Notes under the pieces: generated by a model
Databases searched by the model: none
The model's input: the letters and a program-made list of their open reading frames with translations, nothing else
Told to the model about the DNA's origin: nothing
Source of the DNA: Pseudomonas sp.
Lineage (GTDB): Bacteria > Pseudomonadota > Gammaproteobacteria > Pseudomonadales > Pseudomonadaceae
Assembly: GCF_030690725.1 (NCBI RefSeq)
Contig: NZ_JAUYGD010000044.1
Location: forward strand, 1-64,000
Reading direction: 5' to 3'
DNA length: 64,000 nt
Shown here: positions 24,242 to 33,514 of the stretch, piece by piece
Numbering within the stretch: the stretch's first letter is position 1
How the letters are laid out: each line of letters opens with the position of its first letter
Program-made: the position numbers and the translations under genes

Positions 24242-25159
24242 TTAGTTCGGCCACGGTGCTTGCGCCAATAACTCCGCACAGCGAAGTTGAACGAACTCAC
24301 GCAGCAGCAACACCGGTTTACTCAGCTGCGCCCGGTGCGCGCAGATCAGGTTGAGCGGTGTCGGCTCGCCGCGCAGTTCAGGTAACAACACCTGGAGCCG
24401 TCCGGCACCTACATCGCCGGCCACATCCAGCCAGGATTTGTACACCAGCCCAGCCCCGCTGACCGCCCAGCGCCGCACCACATCGGCGTCGTCACTGACC
24501 CGGTCGCCTTTGACGCTGATGTCCTGCTCGCGCTTGCCGTCGCTGAAGCGCCAGCGGTCATGCAGCCGTCCGCCGAGCATATAGAGCAGGCAGTTGTGCT
24601 CGGCCAGTTCATCGACCGTTTGCGGCGCGCCATGCTTGCGCAGGTACTGCGGTGCGGCGCACAACACGCGCCGGTTAGACGCGGCCACGGGCAGGGCGAC
24701 CAGGCTGGAGTCCTCCGGTGCGCCGTAGCGCAGGGCAATGTCCACTGGCTCGCGGAACAGATCGGCTACGCGATCACCCAGCAGCAGACGCAACTGCACC
24801 TGCGGGTGCGCCTGCTGAAATTCATCCAGCCAGGGCAGCAAGGTATTGCGACCAAAGTCCGAGGGTGCAGACAGTTGCAACGGCCCGCTGATGCCGACCT
24901 TGCTGCCGGCCAGCTGCTGCCGGCCGTCATCTAAACTCTGCAAGGCCAGGCGCGCATGACCGAGAAACAGCTCACCCTCGGGTGTCAGGCGCAGGCTGCG
25001 GGTGGAACGGCTGAACAGGCGCGCCTCCAGCTGCTGCTCCAGGCGCTTGAGCGCGGCGCTGGCCACCGCCGGGGAAATATCCAGGCGCCGCGCGGCGGCC
25101 GAGAGATTGCCCAGATCAGCGGTGGTGACAAATAACTGCAGGTCATCAAAACGCAGCAT
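24242..25159 (-). CDS. LysR-family transcriptional regulator
   Basis: Regulator of 305 residues. The helix-turn-helix is in the first 65 residues (LSAAARRLDISPAVASAALKRLE), followed by a substrate-binding-like domain. It belongs to the CrgA/AaeR-like branch that controls oxidoreductases. It is divergent from the monooxygenase/dehydrogenase pair, separated by a 103-bp AT-rich gap in which it probably binds. It is the likely regulator of that pair. Confidence 0.85.
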   Translation of the reverse strand: MLRFDDLQLFVTTADLGNLSAAARRLDISPAVASAALKRLEQQLEARLFSRSTRSLRLTPEGELFLGHARLALQSLDDGRQQLAGSKVGISGPLQLSAPSDFGRNTLLPWLDEFQQAHPQVQLRLLLGDRVADLFREPVDIALRYGAPEDSSLVALPVAASNRRVLCAAPQYLRKHGAPQTVDELAEHNCLLYMLGGRLHDRWRFSDGKREQDISVKGDRVSDDADVVRRWAVSGAGLVYKSWLDVAGDVGAGRLQVLLPELRGEPTPLNLICAHRAQLSKPVLLLREFVQLRCAELLAQAPWPN

Positions 25160-25262
25160 GGCGGCTCATTATCAAAAAAATATTGAAAGAGACTCTAGTA
25201 GCAGGCTGTTTTTCTCGTCAATCAAATAACCGAGCATGTCAGCACTTGAACCGGAGTCCGCC

Positions 25263-25556
25263 ATGACCACGCCATTGACTTTGATTGCCACCATCACCGC
25301 GCGCCCCGGCCATGCCGAGGCGGTTGAGGCCGGCCTGCGCCAGTTGGTGCCGCCTAGCCAAGCCGAAGCCGGTTGCCTGCAATACAACCTGCACCTGCAT
25401 CAGGAGCAGCCCAGCCGTTTCATCATGGTCGAGCAATGGCAGGACGCCGCAGCCCTCAGTGCGCACCAGCAGACTGCGCACTTCCTGCATTTCGTACAGA
25501 CCTGCGGCAGCTTGCTGGAACAGGTCGATCATCAACTGATGCAACGCATCCTCTAA
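25263..25556 (+). CDS. Antibiotic-biosynthesis-monooxygenase (ABM) domain protein
   Basis: Small dimeric alpha/beta-barrel protein of 97 residues (TLIATITARPGHAEAVEAGL… FIMVEQWQD… HFLHF), similar to YgiN-type quinol monooxygenases. The ATG at 25263 has CGGAG seven bases upstream and is preferred over an earlier in-frame start. It is followed after nine bases by a quinone-oxidoreductase-like dehydrogenase, a common pairing in which both may act on quinones or related electrophiles. Confidence 0.82.
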   Translation: MTTPLTLIATITARPGHAEAVEAGLRQLVPPSQAEAGCLQYNLHLHQEQPSRFIMVEQWQDAAALSAHQQTAHFLHFVQTCGSLLEQVDHQLMQRIL

Positions 25557-25565
25557 GGAGCCCTT

Positions 25566-26582
25566 ATGAAAGCTGTCGCCTATTACCAATCCCTGCCCGC
25601 CGATCACGCTGACGCGTTGCAGGATGTCGAACTGCCGGCACCCACGCCCGGCCCGCGCGATCTGCTGGTCGAGGTCAAGGCCATTTCGGTCAACCCGGTG
25701 GACACCAAGATCCGTCGCAACGTCGCCCCGGAAGGCGCCGCCGCCAAGGTGCTCGGTTGGGACGCCAGCGGTATCGTCAAAGCGGTGGGCAGCGAAGTCA
25801 GCCTGTTCCAGCCCGGCGACCGGGTCTATTACGCCGGCGCAATCAACCGCGCAGGGGCCAACAGCGAACTGCATGTGGTGGATGAGCGCATCGTCGGGCG
25901 TATGCCGGCAAAACTGCCGTTTGCCGAAGCCGCCGCCCTGCCGCTGACCGCGATCACCGCCTGGGAACTGCTCTTCGAGCGTCTGCAAATCACCCAGGGC
26001 AACGCCGATCAGGGCCAGAGCCTGCTGATCGTCGGCGCCGCCGGTGGCGTCGGTTCGGTGCTGGTGCAGCTGGCCCGTCAACTCACCGGCCTGACCGTGA
26101 TCGCCACCGCATCTCGCCCGGAGACCCAAGCCTGGGTTCGCCAGCTGGGTGCACACCATGTGATCGACCATCGCCAGCCGCTGAGTGAAGAGCTGAAACG
26201 TATCGGTATCGATCAGGTGACCCACGTCGCCAGCCTGACCCAGACCGATCAGCACTTCGCGCAACTGGTCGAAGCCCTGGCACCGCAAGGTCGCCTGGCA
26301 TTGATCGATGACCCGGAGCAGCCACTGGACATCATGCAGCTGAAGCGCAAAAGCCTGTCGCTGCACTGGGAACTGATGTTTACCCGCTCGCTGTTCGAGA
26401 CCGCCGACATGATCGAGCAGCATCGCCTGCTGGATCGGGTGACCGAACTGGTGGATGCAGGCACACTGCGCACCACCCTGGGCGAGCACTTCGGCAGCAT
26501 CAACGCGGCCAATCTGCGCCGCGCCCATGCGCTGCTGGAGAGCGGCACGGCCAAGGGCAAGATCGTCCTCGAAGGCTTTTAA
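25566..26582 (+). CDS. Zinc-type alcohol dehydrogenase-like / quinone oxidoreductase (MDR family)
   Basis: Medium-chain dehydrogenase/reductase of 338 residues. An N-terminal GroES-like domain (VKAISVNPVDTKIRR, GDRVYYAG) precedes the Rossmann domain with VGAAGGVGSVLVQLAR. The catalytic-zinc cysteine and histidine of true alcohol dehydrogenases are missing, which places it in the zinc-independent quinone-oxidoreductase group. NADPH is the likely cofactor. It is co-transcribed with the ABM gene and probably controlled by the divergent LysR. Confidence 0.85.
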   Translation: MKAVAYYQSLPADHADALQDVELPAPTPGPRDLLVEVKAISVNPVDTKIRRNVAPEGAAAKVLGWDASGIVKAVGSEVSLFQPGDRVYYAGAINRAGANSELHVVDERIVGRMPAKLPFAEAAALPLTAITAWELLFERLQITQGNADQGQSLLIVGAAGGVGSVLVQLARQLTGLTVIATASRPETQAWVRQLGAHHVIDHRQPLSEELKRIGIDQVTHVASLTQTDQHFAQLVEALAPQGRLALIDDPEQPLDIMQLKRKSLSLHWELMFTRSLFETADMIEQHRLLDRVTELVDAGTLRTTLGEHFGSINAANLRRAHALLESGTAKGKIVLEGF

Positions 26583-26588
26583 AGCCGC

Positions 26589-26633
26589 TTAGCCACCCAG
26601 GCTCACGTGCTGCGTGGGCCGGGCAGCTTTTTT
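26589..26633 (+). terminator. Probable terminator after the dehydrogenase gene
   Basis: A GC-rich stretch with self-complementary parts (around CACGTG and GCC…GGGC) ends in GCAGCTTTTTT. The stem is imperfect, so the call rests mainly on position and the T tract. Confidence 0.4.
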
Positions 26634-26741
26634 ATCGCGCGCCCTGCATTCGACAAGCCGCAAGCTAGACTCAGTGCATTGCCTCTTTTCAGGCAACACT
26701 CATGCAGTTCTCTCGACCTGGCTAGCCATTGGCGGTAAGGG

Positions 26742-28625
26742 ATGCGACCCGATCTTCAAGGCCCACTGCGCCTGGCTGGCGTATATATCCTGTTCAGCGC
26801 CCTGTGGATTTTCGGCAGTGACTACCTGCTGCACGCCCTGGTCAAGGACAGCGAGTTGGTGGCCGAGCTGCAAACAGGCAAAGGCCTGCTGTTTATTCTG
26901 CTCAGCAGCGGTTTGATTTTTTTCGTCAGCCTGCGTGATCGTCAGGCGCTGCGTCAGTTACTGGAAAACCTCACCCATAACAGCCGCCTGCTGCACCACA
27001 CCCAGCGTAACGCCGGGCTCGGCAGCTGGGAGTACCACAACACTTTCCTCTGGAGCGACGAGGCACTCTGCCTGCTCGGCCGCGCCGCTGATAACCAACA
27101 GAGCACCAGCGAACAGCTGCTCAGCTGGCTGCACCCCGCCGAACGCGCAGCCGTGCAACGTGCCCTACGGGCCTTGCTGGAAGGCCACACCCCCATGATG
27201 GTGAGCGCCCGCCTGCTGCAACCCCAGCCACAGCAAGCCACCTGGCTGATGCTACGCGGCGAGGTCGACGAGCACGGCCACATCCTCGGCACGGTGCAGA
27301 ACATCAGCGCGCAGAAACGCGATGAAAGCGCCCTGCGCGAAAGCGAGCAGCGCTTTCGTCTGCTGTTCGAGCAAACCCCGCGGATTGCCGTGCAAGGCTA
27401 TGACCGCGAACGCCGGGTGATTTACTGGAACCAGGCCAGCACCCTGCTCTATGGCTATGCCGTGCATGAGGTGATGGGGCGCCGCCTGGAAGAGCTGATC
27501 GTGCCGCTACCGGCGCGCAGCAAGGTGGCCAGCGCGATCAACCTGTGGCAACTCGGTGGCTCGCCGATTCCTGCAGCCGAGGTGCAATTGCAGCGAAAGG
27601 ACGGCAGCCTGGTGTGGGTCTATTCCAGCCACCTGATGCTGCGCAACAGCCTCGACCAGCTGGAGCTGTACTGCGTCGATATCGACCTCACCGAACAGAA
27701 GAAAATCGACATCGAACTGCAGGTCAGCGAAAGCCGCTATCGCTCGCTGGTCGAGCACCTGGGTGATGCCGTTTTTATCACCGATACCGACGACAAACTG
27801 AGCTTCCTCAACCCGGTCTGGGAGCAGATCAGCGGTTACCCGATCCACGAAAGCCTCGGCAGCCCGTTGCAGCGCTTTATGCCGGAACTGGGCCAGGCCA
27901 CCCTGCGCCAGCGCCTGGAGGAACTGCGCAGCGGTAAACTCGCCAGCCTGCGCCTGGAATGCCAGTTGCTCACCCTCAGCGGCCAGGCGCGTAGAGTCGA
28001 GTTGCACCTCAACCTGAGCCTGCCCGAGCACAGCCTGCACGGCAGCCTGCATGACGTACATGAGCGCCATCAGACCCAGCATCTGCAGCAGGCGCGCAAT
28101 GCGGTGCTCGACGAACTGCTCGGCCTGCGCCCGCTGCACAGCATCCTCAGCGGCATCACCCGTCGCCTGGAAAACCTGCAACCGCAGATGCGTGTGTCGA
28201 TCATGCTGCTCGATGAGCACCAGCGCCTGCATCTCGGCGCCGCACCGAGCTTGCCAGAGGCTTATTGCCAGGCCATTGAGGGGATTGAGGCGGCGCTGGA
28301 GGTTGGCTCCTGCGGGCATGCCGCGGCGAGTGGCGAGTTGGTGATCGCCGAGGACCTCAGCCAGCATCCCTATTGGCGCGACTACCAGAGCGTCGCCCTG
28401 GCCGCAGGCCTGCGCGCATGCTGGTCACTGCCGTTCAAGGATGACAGCGGCCAGGTGCTGGGCACCTTCGGCATCTACTACCCGCAGCCCAGCCGACCGA
28501 GCGCCGCAGATATCGCCCTGGTCACCGAATTCACCCGCCTGGCGGGGCTGGCCGTACAGTTCAGCGCCAACCCCAGCACAGCCAAAGTGAGCGAATCAGA
28601 CCAACGGTACGCCAGCCGTGATTGA
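26742..28625 (+). CDS. Membrane-anchored PAS-PAS-PAS-GAF sensor without output domain
   Basis: Protein of 627 residues. Two N-terminal membrane helices (about 11-30 and 47-64) are followed by three PAS domains (about 85-200, 203-320 and 325-440) and a GAF domain (about 455-610, ISIMLLDEHQRLHLGAAPSLP… CWSLPFKDDSGQVLGTFGIYY). It stops soon after the GAF domain. No histidine kinase, GGDEF, EAL or methyl-accepting region follows, whereas similar Pseudomonas proteins usually continue into GGDEF-EAL. It may be truncated or act through a partner. A MITE-like repeat begins 54 bp after the stop. The ATG at 26742 has GGTAAGG in front. Confidence 0.82.
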   Translation: MRPDLQGPLRLAGVYILFSALWIFGSDYLLHALVKDSELVAELQTGKGLLFILLSSGLIFFVSLRDRQALRQLLENLTHNSRLLHHTQRNAGLGSWEYHNTFLWSDEALCLLGRAADNQQSTSEQLLSWLHPAERAAVQRALRALLEGHTPMMVSARLLQPQPQQATWLMLRGEVDEHGHILGTVQNISAQKRDESALRESEQRFRLLFEQTPRIAVQGYDRERRVIYWNQASTLLYGYAVHEVMGRRLEELIVPLPARSKVASAINLWQLGGSPIPAAEVQLQRKDGSLVWVYSSHLMLRNSLDQLELYCVDIDLTEQKKIDIELQVSESRYRSLVEHLGDAVFITDTDDKLSFLNPVWEQISGYPIHESLGSPLQRFMPELGQATLRQRLEELRSGKLASLRLECQLLTLSGQARRVELHLNLSLPEHSLHGSLHDVHERHQTQHLQQARNAVLDELLGLRPLHSILSGITRRLENLQPQMRVSIMLLDEHQRLHLGAAPSLPEAYCQAIEGIEAALEVGSCGHAAASGELVIAEDLSQHPYWRDYQSVALAAGLRACWSLPFKDDSGQVLGTFGIYYPQPSRPSAADIALVTEFTRLAGLAVQFSANPSTAKVSESDQRYASRD

Positions 28626-28679
28626 TTTGTTACAGGTCAATGAAAGTTCATATTGAGCGACTAGACTGGCCCTTCTTAA

Positions 28680-28860
28680 AACCTATTTACGATCTCGCGA
28701 GCTAGAGCAATGCAAGGCGCTACGTTAGTAACAGCCTCCGGCTGGTCAAAGCGGCGAGGAAGCGGACTGGGCTCGCACGCGAGTGTACGAGCTGTACATG
28801 AGCATTCCGAGCCGGCTTTTAACGCAGCAGGGCCGACGCGCAGCAGGTCGTAAACAGGTT
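28680..28860. repeat. 181-bp MITE-like element with terminal inverted repeats
   Basis: The left end AACCTATTTACGATCT and the complement of the right end AACCTGTTTACGACCT match at 14 of 16 positions. The interior has the GTACGAGCTGTACATGAGC stretch and no coding capacity. It lies between the PAS-GAF gene and a 59-residue ORF and fills nearly all of the 255-bp gap. From memory, repeats of this type are scattered in Pseudomonas genomes, but no second copy is in the window. Confidence 0.65.
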
Positions 28861-28880
28861 CTTGCATAGGAGGCTCGTCG

Positions 28881-29060
28881 ATGAACGTCATGATCCAACC
28901 GGTAAAAACAGCCGCAGGCCCGGGCTGGCAAGTAAGCTTCGGCAAACAAAGCGTGACCTTTCGTAGTGAAAGCGAGGCCCGCCAGTTTGTCAGCACCCTG
29001 CAAGCGCGCCTGAGCGCGCCGCATAGGCTGCCATTCGAGCAGCAGCGCGCCGCAAGTTAA
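28881..29060 (+). CDS. Small protein of unknown function, 59 residues
   Basis: Open frame beginning MNVMIQPVKTAAGPGWQVSF and ending in QQRAAS, preceded by a strong ribosome-binding site (AGGAGG, seven bases before the ATG). The predicted product is soluble and basic; the central part (KQSVTFRSESEARQFVSTLQ) looks like a strand followed by a helix. No family was recognised. It ends two bases before the end of the convergent Bcr/CflA gene. The Shine-Dalgarno and normal codon use favour a real gene. Confidence 0.65.
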   Translation: MNVMIQPVKTAAGPGWQVSFGKQSVTFRSESEARQFVSTLQARLSAPHRLPFEQQRAAS

Positions 29061-29062
29061 AC

Positions 29063-30247
29063 CTATGCGCGAATCGCGTTGCGCTCGACCCAGCGGGTAA
29101 ACAGGGAAAAGCTCACGGCCAACACCCCGCAGCCGAAGATCACCACGGCAATCGGCCAGGCACTGCCGTCATGTAGCACGCCCACCATGGCGGCGGCACT
29201 GGCGGCGATGACGAACTGCAGACTACCGAGCAACGCCGAAGCACTGCCGGCATGGCTGCCCTGCCCGGCCATGGCGCACGCCGAGGCGTTGGGCAGGAGA
29301 ATGCCCAGGCTGGCAATGCAGCCGAACAAGGGAATCAGCAGCGGCCACAAGGCCTGCGGCTTGGCCAGCGCCACCAGCAGCAGGGCCAGACCACAGGCCA
29401 GGTAAAACCACACAGTCTTGCCCAGCCAGTACGCCGGCCCGTGCCGCGCCACCAGCCAGGCATTCAGCTGCGCCACCAGAATAAAGCCCAGGGCATTGCT
29501 GCCGAACAACCAGCCGTAGTGCTCGGCGGGGATGCCATACAGCTCGATAAACACGAACGGCGAGCCGGCGATATAGGCAAACATCCCTGCAATCGCACAG
29601 CCGCCAGTCAGCGCATAACCGAGAAACGGCAAGTCAGCGAACAGCCGCTTGTATTCGCCCAACGCACCGCGCAGTGGCGCTGGCGGCGAGTCCTTGGCCA
29701 GAGTTTCCGGCAGCCACTTAGCCACCGCCAGCAAACAGACAAAGCTGAACAGCGTCAGGCAGATAAAGATCGACGGCCAACCCAACGTGCTGAGCAGCAG
29801 CCCACCGCCCAGCGGCGCGAGAATCGGCGCCAGGCCCATCACCAACATCAGCTGGGAAAACACCTTGGCCGAGCTGATCGGGTCGCACAGATCACGCACC
29901 ACCGCCCGCGACACCACCATCCCGGCGCAGCCACCCAGGGCCTGGACAAAGCGCGCGGCGATCAGCCATTCCAGGCTCGGCGCCAGGGCGCAGGCCAATG
30001 ACGCCAGGCTGAACAGCATGACCCCGACCAGCAGCGGTTTACGCCGGCCAAAGCGGTCAGCCAGTGGGCCGTACGCCAGCTGACCAATAGCCAAGCCGGC
30101 AAAGTAGGCGGCCAATGACAGCTGCACATGCTCCACATCGGTGGAGAACGCGCGTGCCAGGGTTGGGAAGCTCGGCAGATAGAAATCGATGGCCAACGGG
30201 CCAAAGGCGCTTAACGCGCCAAGAATCAACAGAAGACGTAACGGCAT
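29063..30247 (-). CDS. Bcr/CflA-family drug:H+ antiporter (MFS)
   Basis: Inner-membrane transporter of 394 residues with 12 hydrophobic segments. The MFS motif LADRFGRRKPLL lies between helices 2 and 3, and the N-terminal FGPLAIDFYLPSFP is typical of the Bcr/CflA group (bicyclomycin, chloramphenicol and related compounds). Substrates cannot be predicted further. The gene appears to stand alone, convergent to the 59-residue ORF. Confidence 0.87.
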   Translation of the reverse strand: MPLRLLLILGALSAFGPLAIDFYLPSFPTLARAFSTDVEHVQLSLAAYFAGLAIGQLAYGPLADRFGRRKPLLVGVMLFSLASLACALAPSLEWLIAARFVQALGGCAGMVVSRAVVRDLCDPISSAKVFSQLMLVMGLAPILAPLGGGLLLSTLGWPSIFICLTLFSFVCLLAVAKWLPETLAKDSPPAPLRGALGEYKRLFADLPFLGYALTGGCAIAGMFAYIAGSPFVFIELYGIPAEHYGWLFGSNALGFILVAQLNAWLVARHGPAYWLGKTVWFYLACGLALLLVALAKPQALWPLLIPLFGCIASLGILLPNASACAMAGQGSHAGSASALLGSLQFVIAASAAAMVGVLHDGSAWPIAVVIFGCGVLAVSFSLFTRWVERNAIRA

Positions 30248-30282
30248 GGGTGTCCAGAAATGAAATAACCGATGGAGCCGCT

Positions 30283-30307
30283 GCAGCCCGGATCAACCCC
30301 GGGCTAC
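30283..30307. repeat. Short palindromic repeat, degenerate copy
   Basis: GCAGCCCGGATC…CCCGGGCTAC, an imperfect copy of the perfect palindrome at 61114-61138 (GTAGCCCGGAT/ATCCGGGCTAC). It lies in the 126-bp gap between the Bcr/CflA start and the RND stop. Confidence 0.55.
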
Positions 30308-30373
30308 AACGGACTGACAAACCGCTCCCAGCGTGCATCCGGGCGACGGCTTGTCCTTACCAGCGGGCGCTGG

Positions 30374-33300
30374 TCAAACCGACGTGTCGGCCTTTTTCCG
30401 GCCTTTGCCGATTTTCTCTGCCAGCGACTCCACCAGCAGGTAGAACATCGGGATCAGGAAGATCGCCAGGAAGGTCGCCGCCATCATCCCGCCGATCACC
30501 CCGGTGCCAATCGAGTGACGACTGGCCGAGCCTGCGCCCGAGCTGATCGCCAGCGGCACAACACCGAGAATAAACGCCAGCGAGGTCATGATGATCGGGC
30601 GGAAACGCAGGCGCGAAGCCTCCAGCGCCGACTCGAAGATGCCCATGCCCTGATGCCTGCAGATCACGGCGAACTCGACGATCAGAATGGCGTTCTTCGC
30701 CGCCAGACCAATCAGGGTGACCAGACCCACCTGGAAATACAGGTCGTTTTCGATGCCGCGCAGCCACACCGCGAGAATCGCGCCGAACACCGCAAACGGC
30801 ACCGCAGTGACCACCGCCAGCGGCAGGGTCCAGCGCTCGTACTGGGCAGCGAGGATCAGGAACACCATGATCAGACCGAAGATAAAGGCACTGCTGCCCG
30901 AACCTTGCGACGCCACTTCCTGGAAGGCCGAGCCGGTCCAGCCGATGCTGTAATCGCTGCCCAGCACTTCCTCCGCCACTTGCTGAATCGCGCTCAGCGC
31001 CTGACCGGAACTGTAGCCAGGTGCCGGCCCGCCGAGGATCTTCGCCGCCGGGTAGACGTTGAAGCGCGCATAGGTATCCGGGCCGAGAATCCGCTCAACC
31101 TTGACCAGGCTGGCCAGCGACACCAGCTCGCCACTGCCCGCGCGCACATAGACCTGGGACAGGTCTTCCGGCTTGCTGCGGAACTCCGCTTCGGCCTGCA
31201 GGCTGACCTGGAAGGTACGCCCATACAGGCTGAAATCGTTGACGTAGTAGCTGCCGAACGTCGCCTGCATAGCGGTGAATACATCATTCACCGCCACGCC
31301 CAGGGCGCGCGCCTTGGTGCGGTCCAGGTCAATAAAGTACTGCGGCACGTTGGCGCTGAAGGTGCTTTGTACCCCAGCCAGCTCAGGGCGCTTGGCCGCA
31401 GCGGCGAGGAAGGCTTGCACCTTGGCCGCCAGCTCAGCGGTGGTGCCGCCACTGCGGTCCTGGATAAAACCTTCGAAACCGCCAGTGGTGCTCATGCCGG
31501 TGATCGGTGGCGGGTTAAAGCTCAGCACCACACCATCTTTCTGCGCGGCGCCCATGCCCATAAATTCGCCGGTCAGGTTGCGTGCATCCAGCTCAGGCGT
31601 GGTGCGCTCGCTCCAGTCTTTCAACGGCACGAAGGACACCCCGGCGTTGCTGCGGGTGCCGAAGGTCAGCACGTCGAAGCCGGCAAAGGTCACCACATCC
31701 TGTACGGCTGGGTGCGCCATCAGTTGCTGGGTCACGTCGCCGGTAAGCTTCTCGGTGCGGGTCAGCGAGGCGGCCGGCGGCAGGAAGTAGGCGTTGATCA
31801 CATAACCCTGGTCTTCGTTGGGCACCAGGGAGCTAGGCACCCGGTTGAACAGCACCACCATCAGCGCAATCATCGCGCCGAACAGCAGCAGGCCCACCGC
31901 CGAACGCTTGAGGAAGAAGCGCACGCCCGCGGTGTAGCCGTTGGTCAGCTTGTCGAAGACCCGGTTGAAGGCGCGGAACGGCGCGGCCGGCTCATGGTGC
32001 CCAGGCTTGAGCAGCAAGGCGCAGAGCGCCGGGCTCAAAGTCAGGGCGACGATGCCGGAGATCACCACCGACACGGCAATGGTGATGGCGAACTGTTTAT
32101 ACATCTCCCCGGCCAGGCCGCCGAGGAAGCCCACCGGCACGAATACCGCGCAGAGCACCAGGACGATGGCGATGATCGGCCCGGTGACTTCTTCCATGGC
32201 TTTGATGGTCGCTTCACGCGGGCCGATCTTGTCGGTGGCCATCACCCGTTCGACGTTTTCGATCACCACAATGGCGTCGTCCACCACAATACCGATGGCC
32301 AGCACCATGCCGAACAGGGTCAGCAGGTTGATCGAGAAGCCGAGCATGTACATACCAGCAAAAGTGCCGACCAGCGAAACCGGAATTGCCAGCACCGGGA
32401 TCAGCGTAGCGCGCCAGTTCTGCAGGAAGATAAACACCACCAGCACCACCAGGATCAGCGCTTCAAAGAAGGTGTGGATCACCTCCTTGATCGATACCTG
32501 AACGAATTTGGTGGTGTCATACGGCACTTTGTAGGTCATGCCGCTGGGGAAGTTCTGCGACAGCCGTTCCAGGGTCTTGCTCACTGCCTCGGCGGTGTCC
32601 AGGGCGTTCGCGCCGGGCTGCAGATATACACCGAAAGCGGCGTTCTGCTGACCGTTGAGCGAGGTCATCAGCGAGTAATCCTGCGCCCCCAGCTCGATCC
32701 GCGCGACATCCTTGAGCAGCAGGCTGGCGCCAGTGTCGTCGGTGCGCAGAATGACGTTTTCGAACTCTTTCGGGTCGGTGAAACGGCCCTGGGTGGTTAC
32801 CGTGTAGGTGAAGTCCTGCTCTTGCTTGAGCGGCTGCTGGCCGAAGCTGCCGGCGGCGAACTGCGAGTTCTGCTCACGGATCGAATTGACCACATCGGTC
32901 GGCGTCAGGTTGTACTGCGCCAGCTTGTCCGGTCGCAGCCAGATGCGCATGGAATAGTCTTTCGAGCCGAACTGGCTGACATCACCCACACCTGGCAGGC
33001 GCTTGAGCTCGTCGATCACGTTGATCAGCGCGTAGTTGCTGATATACACCGGGTCGCGCGAGCCATCCGGCGAGTACAGGGTCACCACCTGGAGGATATC
33101 GGAAGACTTTTTCTGCACCTTGACGCCCTGCCGGCGCACTTCTTCCGGCAGTTTGGCCAGGGCGGCCTGGACGCGGTTGTTGACGTCGATGGTGGCCTGA
33201 TCGGGGTCGCGACCTACCTCGAAGTACACCGACAGGCTCATGGCGTTGCCGCCGGAGTTGGACTGCTGGTAGATCATCCCCTCAACGCCGTTGATCGACT

Positions 33301-33502
33301 GCTCCAGCGGCGCGGCCACTGTTTCGGCAATCACCTGGGCGCTGGCACCAGCGTAGCTGGCGCTGACCGACACCTGCGGCGGGAGGATCTGCGGGTACTG
33401 GGCGATCGGCAACGAGCGCATGGCCATCAGGCCCGCCAGCACGATGATGATCGAGATGACCGCGGCAAATACCGGACGGTCGATAAAGAAGCGTGAGATC
33501 AC
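30374..33502 (-). CDS. RND multidrug efflux permease (HAE1 family)
   Basis: Inner-membrane trimeric proton-driven pump of 1042 residues, the usual length for AcrB/MexB-type permeases. The first helix follows [18 protein letters not shown], and the proton-relay aspartates are in [10 protein letters not shown] of helix 4. The two large periplasmic loops and the C-terminal half with [14 protein letters not shown] are present. The start is GTG at 33502, with AAGGAG eight bases before it and overlapping the stop of the adaptor gene. No outer-membrane channel gene follows, so it must borrow an OprM-like channel encoded elsewhere. Substrates are unknown. Confidence 0.92.
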   Translation of the reverse strand: MISRFFIDRPVFAAVISIIIVLAGLMAMRSLPIAQYPQILPPQVSVSASYAGASAQVIAETVAAPLEQSINGVEGMIYQQSNSGGNAMSLSVYFEVGRDPDQATIDVNNRVQAALAKLPEEVRRQGVKVQKKSSDILQVVTLYSPDGSRDPVYISNYALINVIDELKRLPGVGDVSQFGSKDYSMRIWLRPDKLAQYNLTPTDVVNSIREQNSQFAAGSFGQQPLKQEQDFTYTVTTQGRFTDPKEFENVILRTDDTGASLLLKDVARIELGAQDYSLMTSLNGQQNAAFGVYLQPGANALDTAEAVSKTLERLSQNFPSGMTYKVPYDTTKFVQVSIKEVIHTFFEALILVVLVVFIFLQNWRATLIPVLAIPVSLVGTFAGMYMLGFSINLLTLFGMVLAIGIVVDDAIVVIENVERVMATDKIGPREATIKAMEEVTGPIIAIVLVLCAVFVPVGFLGGLAGEMYKQFAITIAVSVVISGIVALTLSPALCALLLKPGHHEPAAPFRAFNRVFDKLTNGYTAGVRFFLKRSAVGLLLFGAMIALMVVLFNRVPSSLVPNEDQGYVINAYFLPPAASLTRTEKLTGDVTQQLMAHPAVQDVVTFAGFDVLTFGTRSNAGVSFVPLKDWSERTTPELDARNLTGEFMGMGAAQKDGVVLSFNPPPITGMSTTGGFEGFIQDRSGGTTAELAAKVQAFLAAAAKRPELAGVQSTFSANVPQYFIDLDRTKARALGVAVNDVFTAMQATFGSYYVNDFSLYGRTFQVSLQAEAEFRSKPEDLSQVYVRAGSGELVSLASLVKVERILGPDTYARFNVYPAAKILGGPAPGYSSGQALSAIQQVAEEVLGSDYSIGWTGSAFQEVASQGSGSSAFIFGLIMVFLILAAQYERWTLPLAVVTAVPFAVFGAILAVWLRGIENDLYFQVGLVTLIGLAAKNAILIVEFAVICRHQGMGIFESALEASRLRFRPIIMTSLAFILGVVPLAISSGAGSASRHSIGTGVIGGMMAATFLAIFLIPMFYLLVESLAEKIGKGRKKADTSV

Positions 33503-33514
33503 CGGGGACGCTCC

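Noticed and set aside
28626-28880. Remnant of a GGDEF or kinase domain after the PAS-GAF gene
   Set aside because: The stretch contains only a short spacer and the MITE-like repeat; no residual motif in any frame.
30272-33496. Long open frame (over 1000 codons) on the plus strand opposite the RND permease gene
   Set aside because: It is the antisense of a well-supported RND gene. Its translation is low-complexity and rich in H, Q, R and G, typical of antisense frames in GC-rich DNA.
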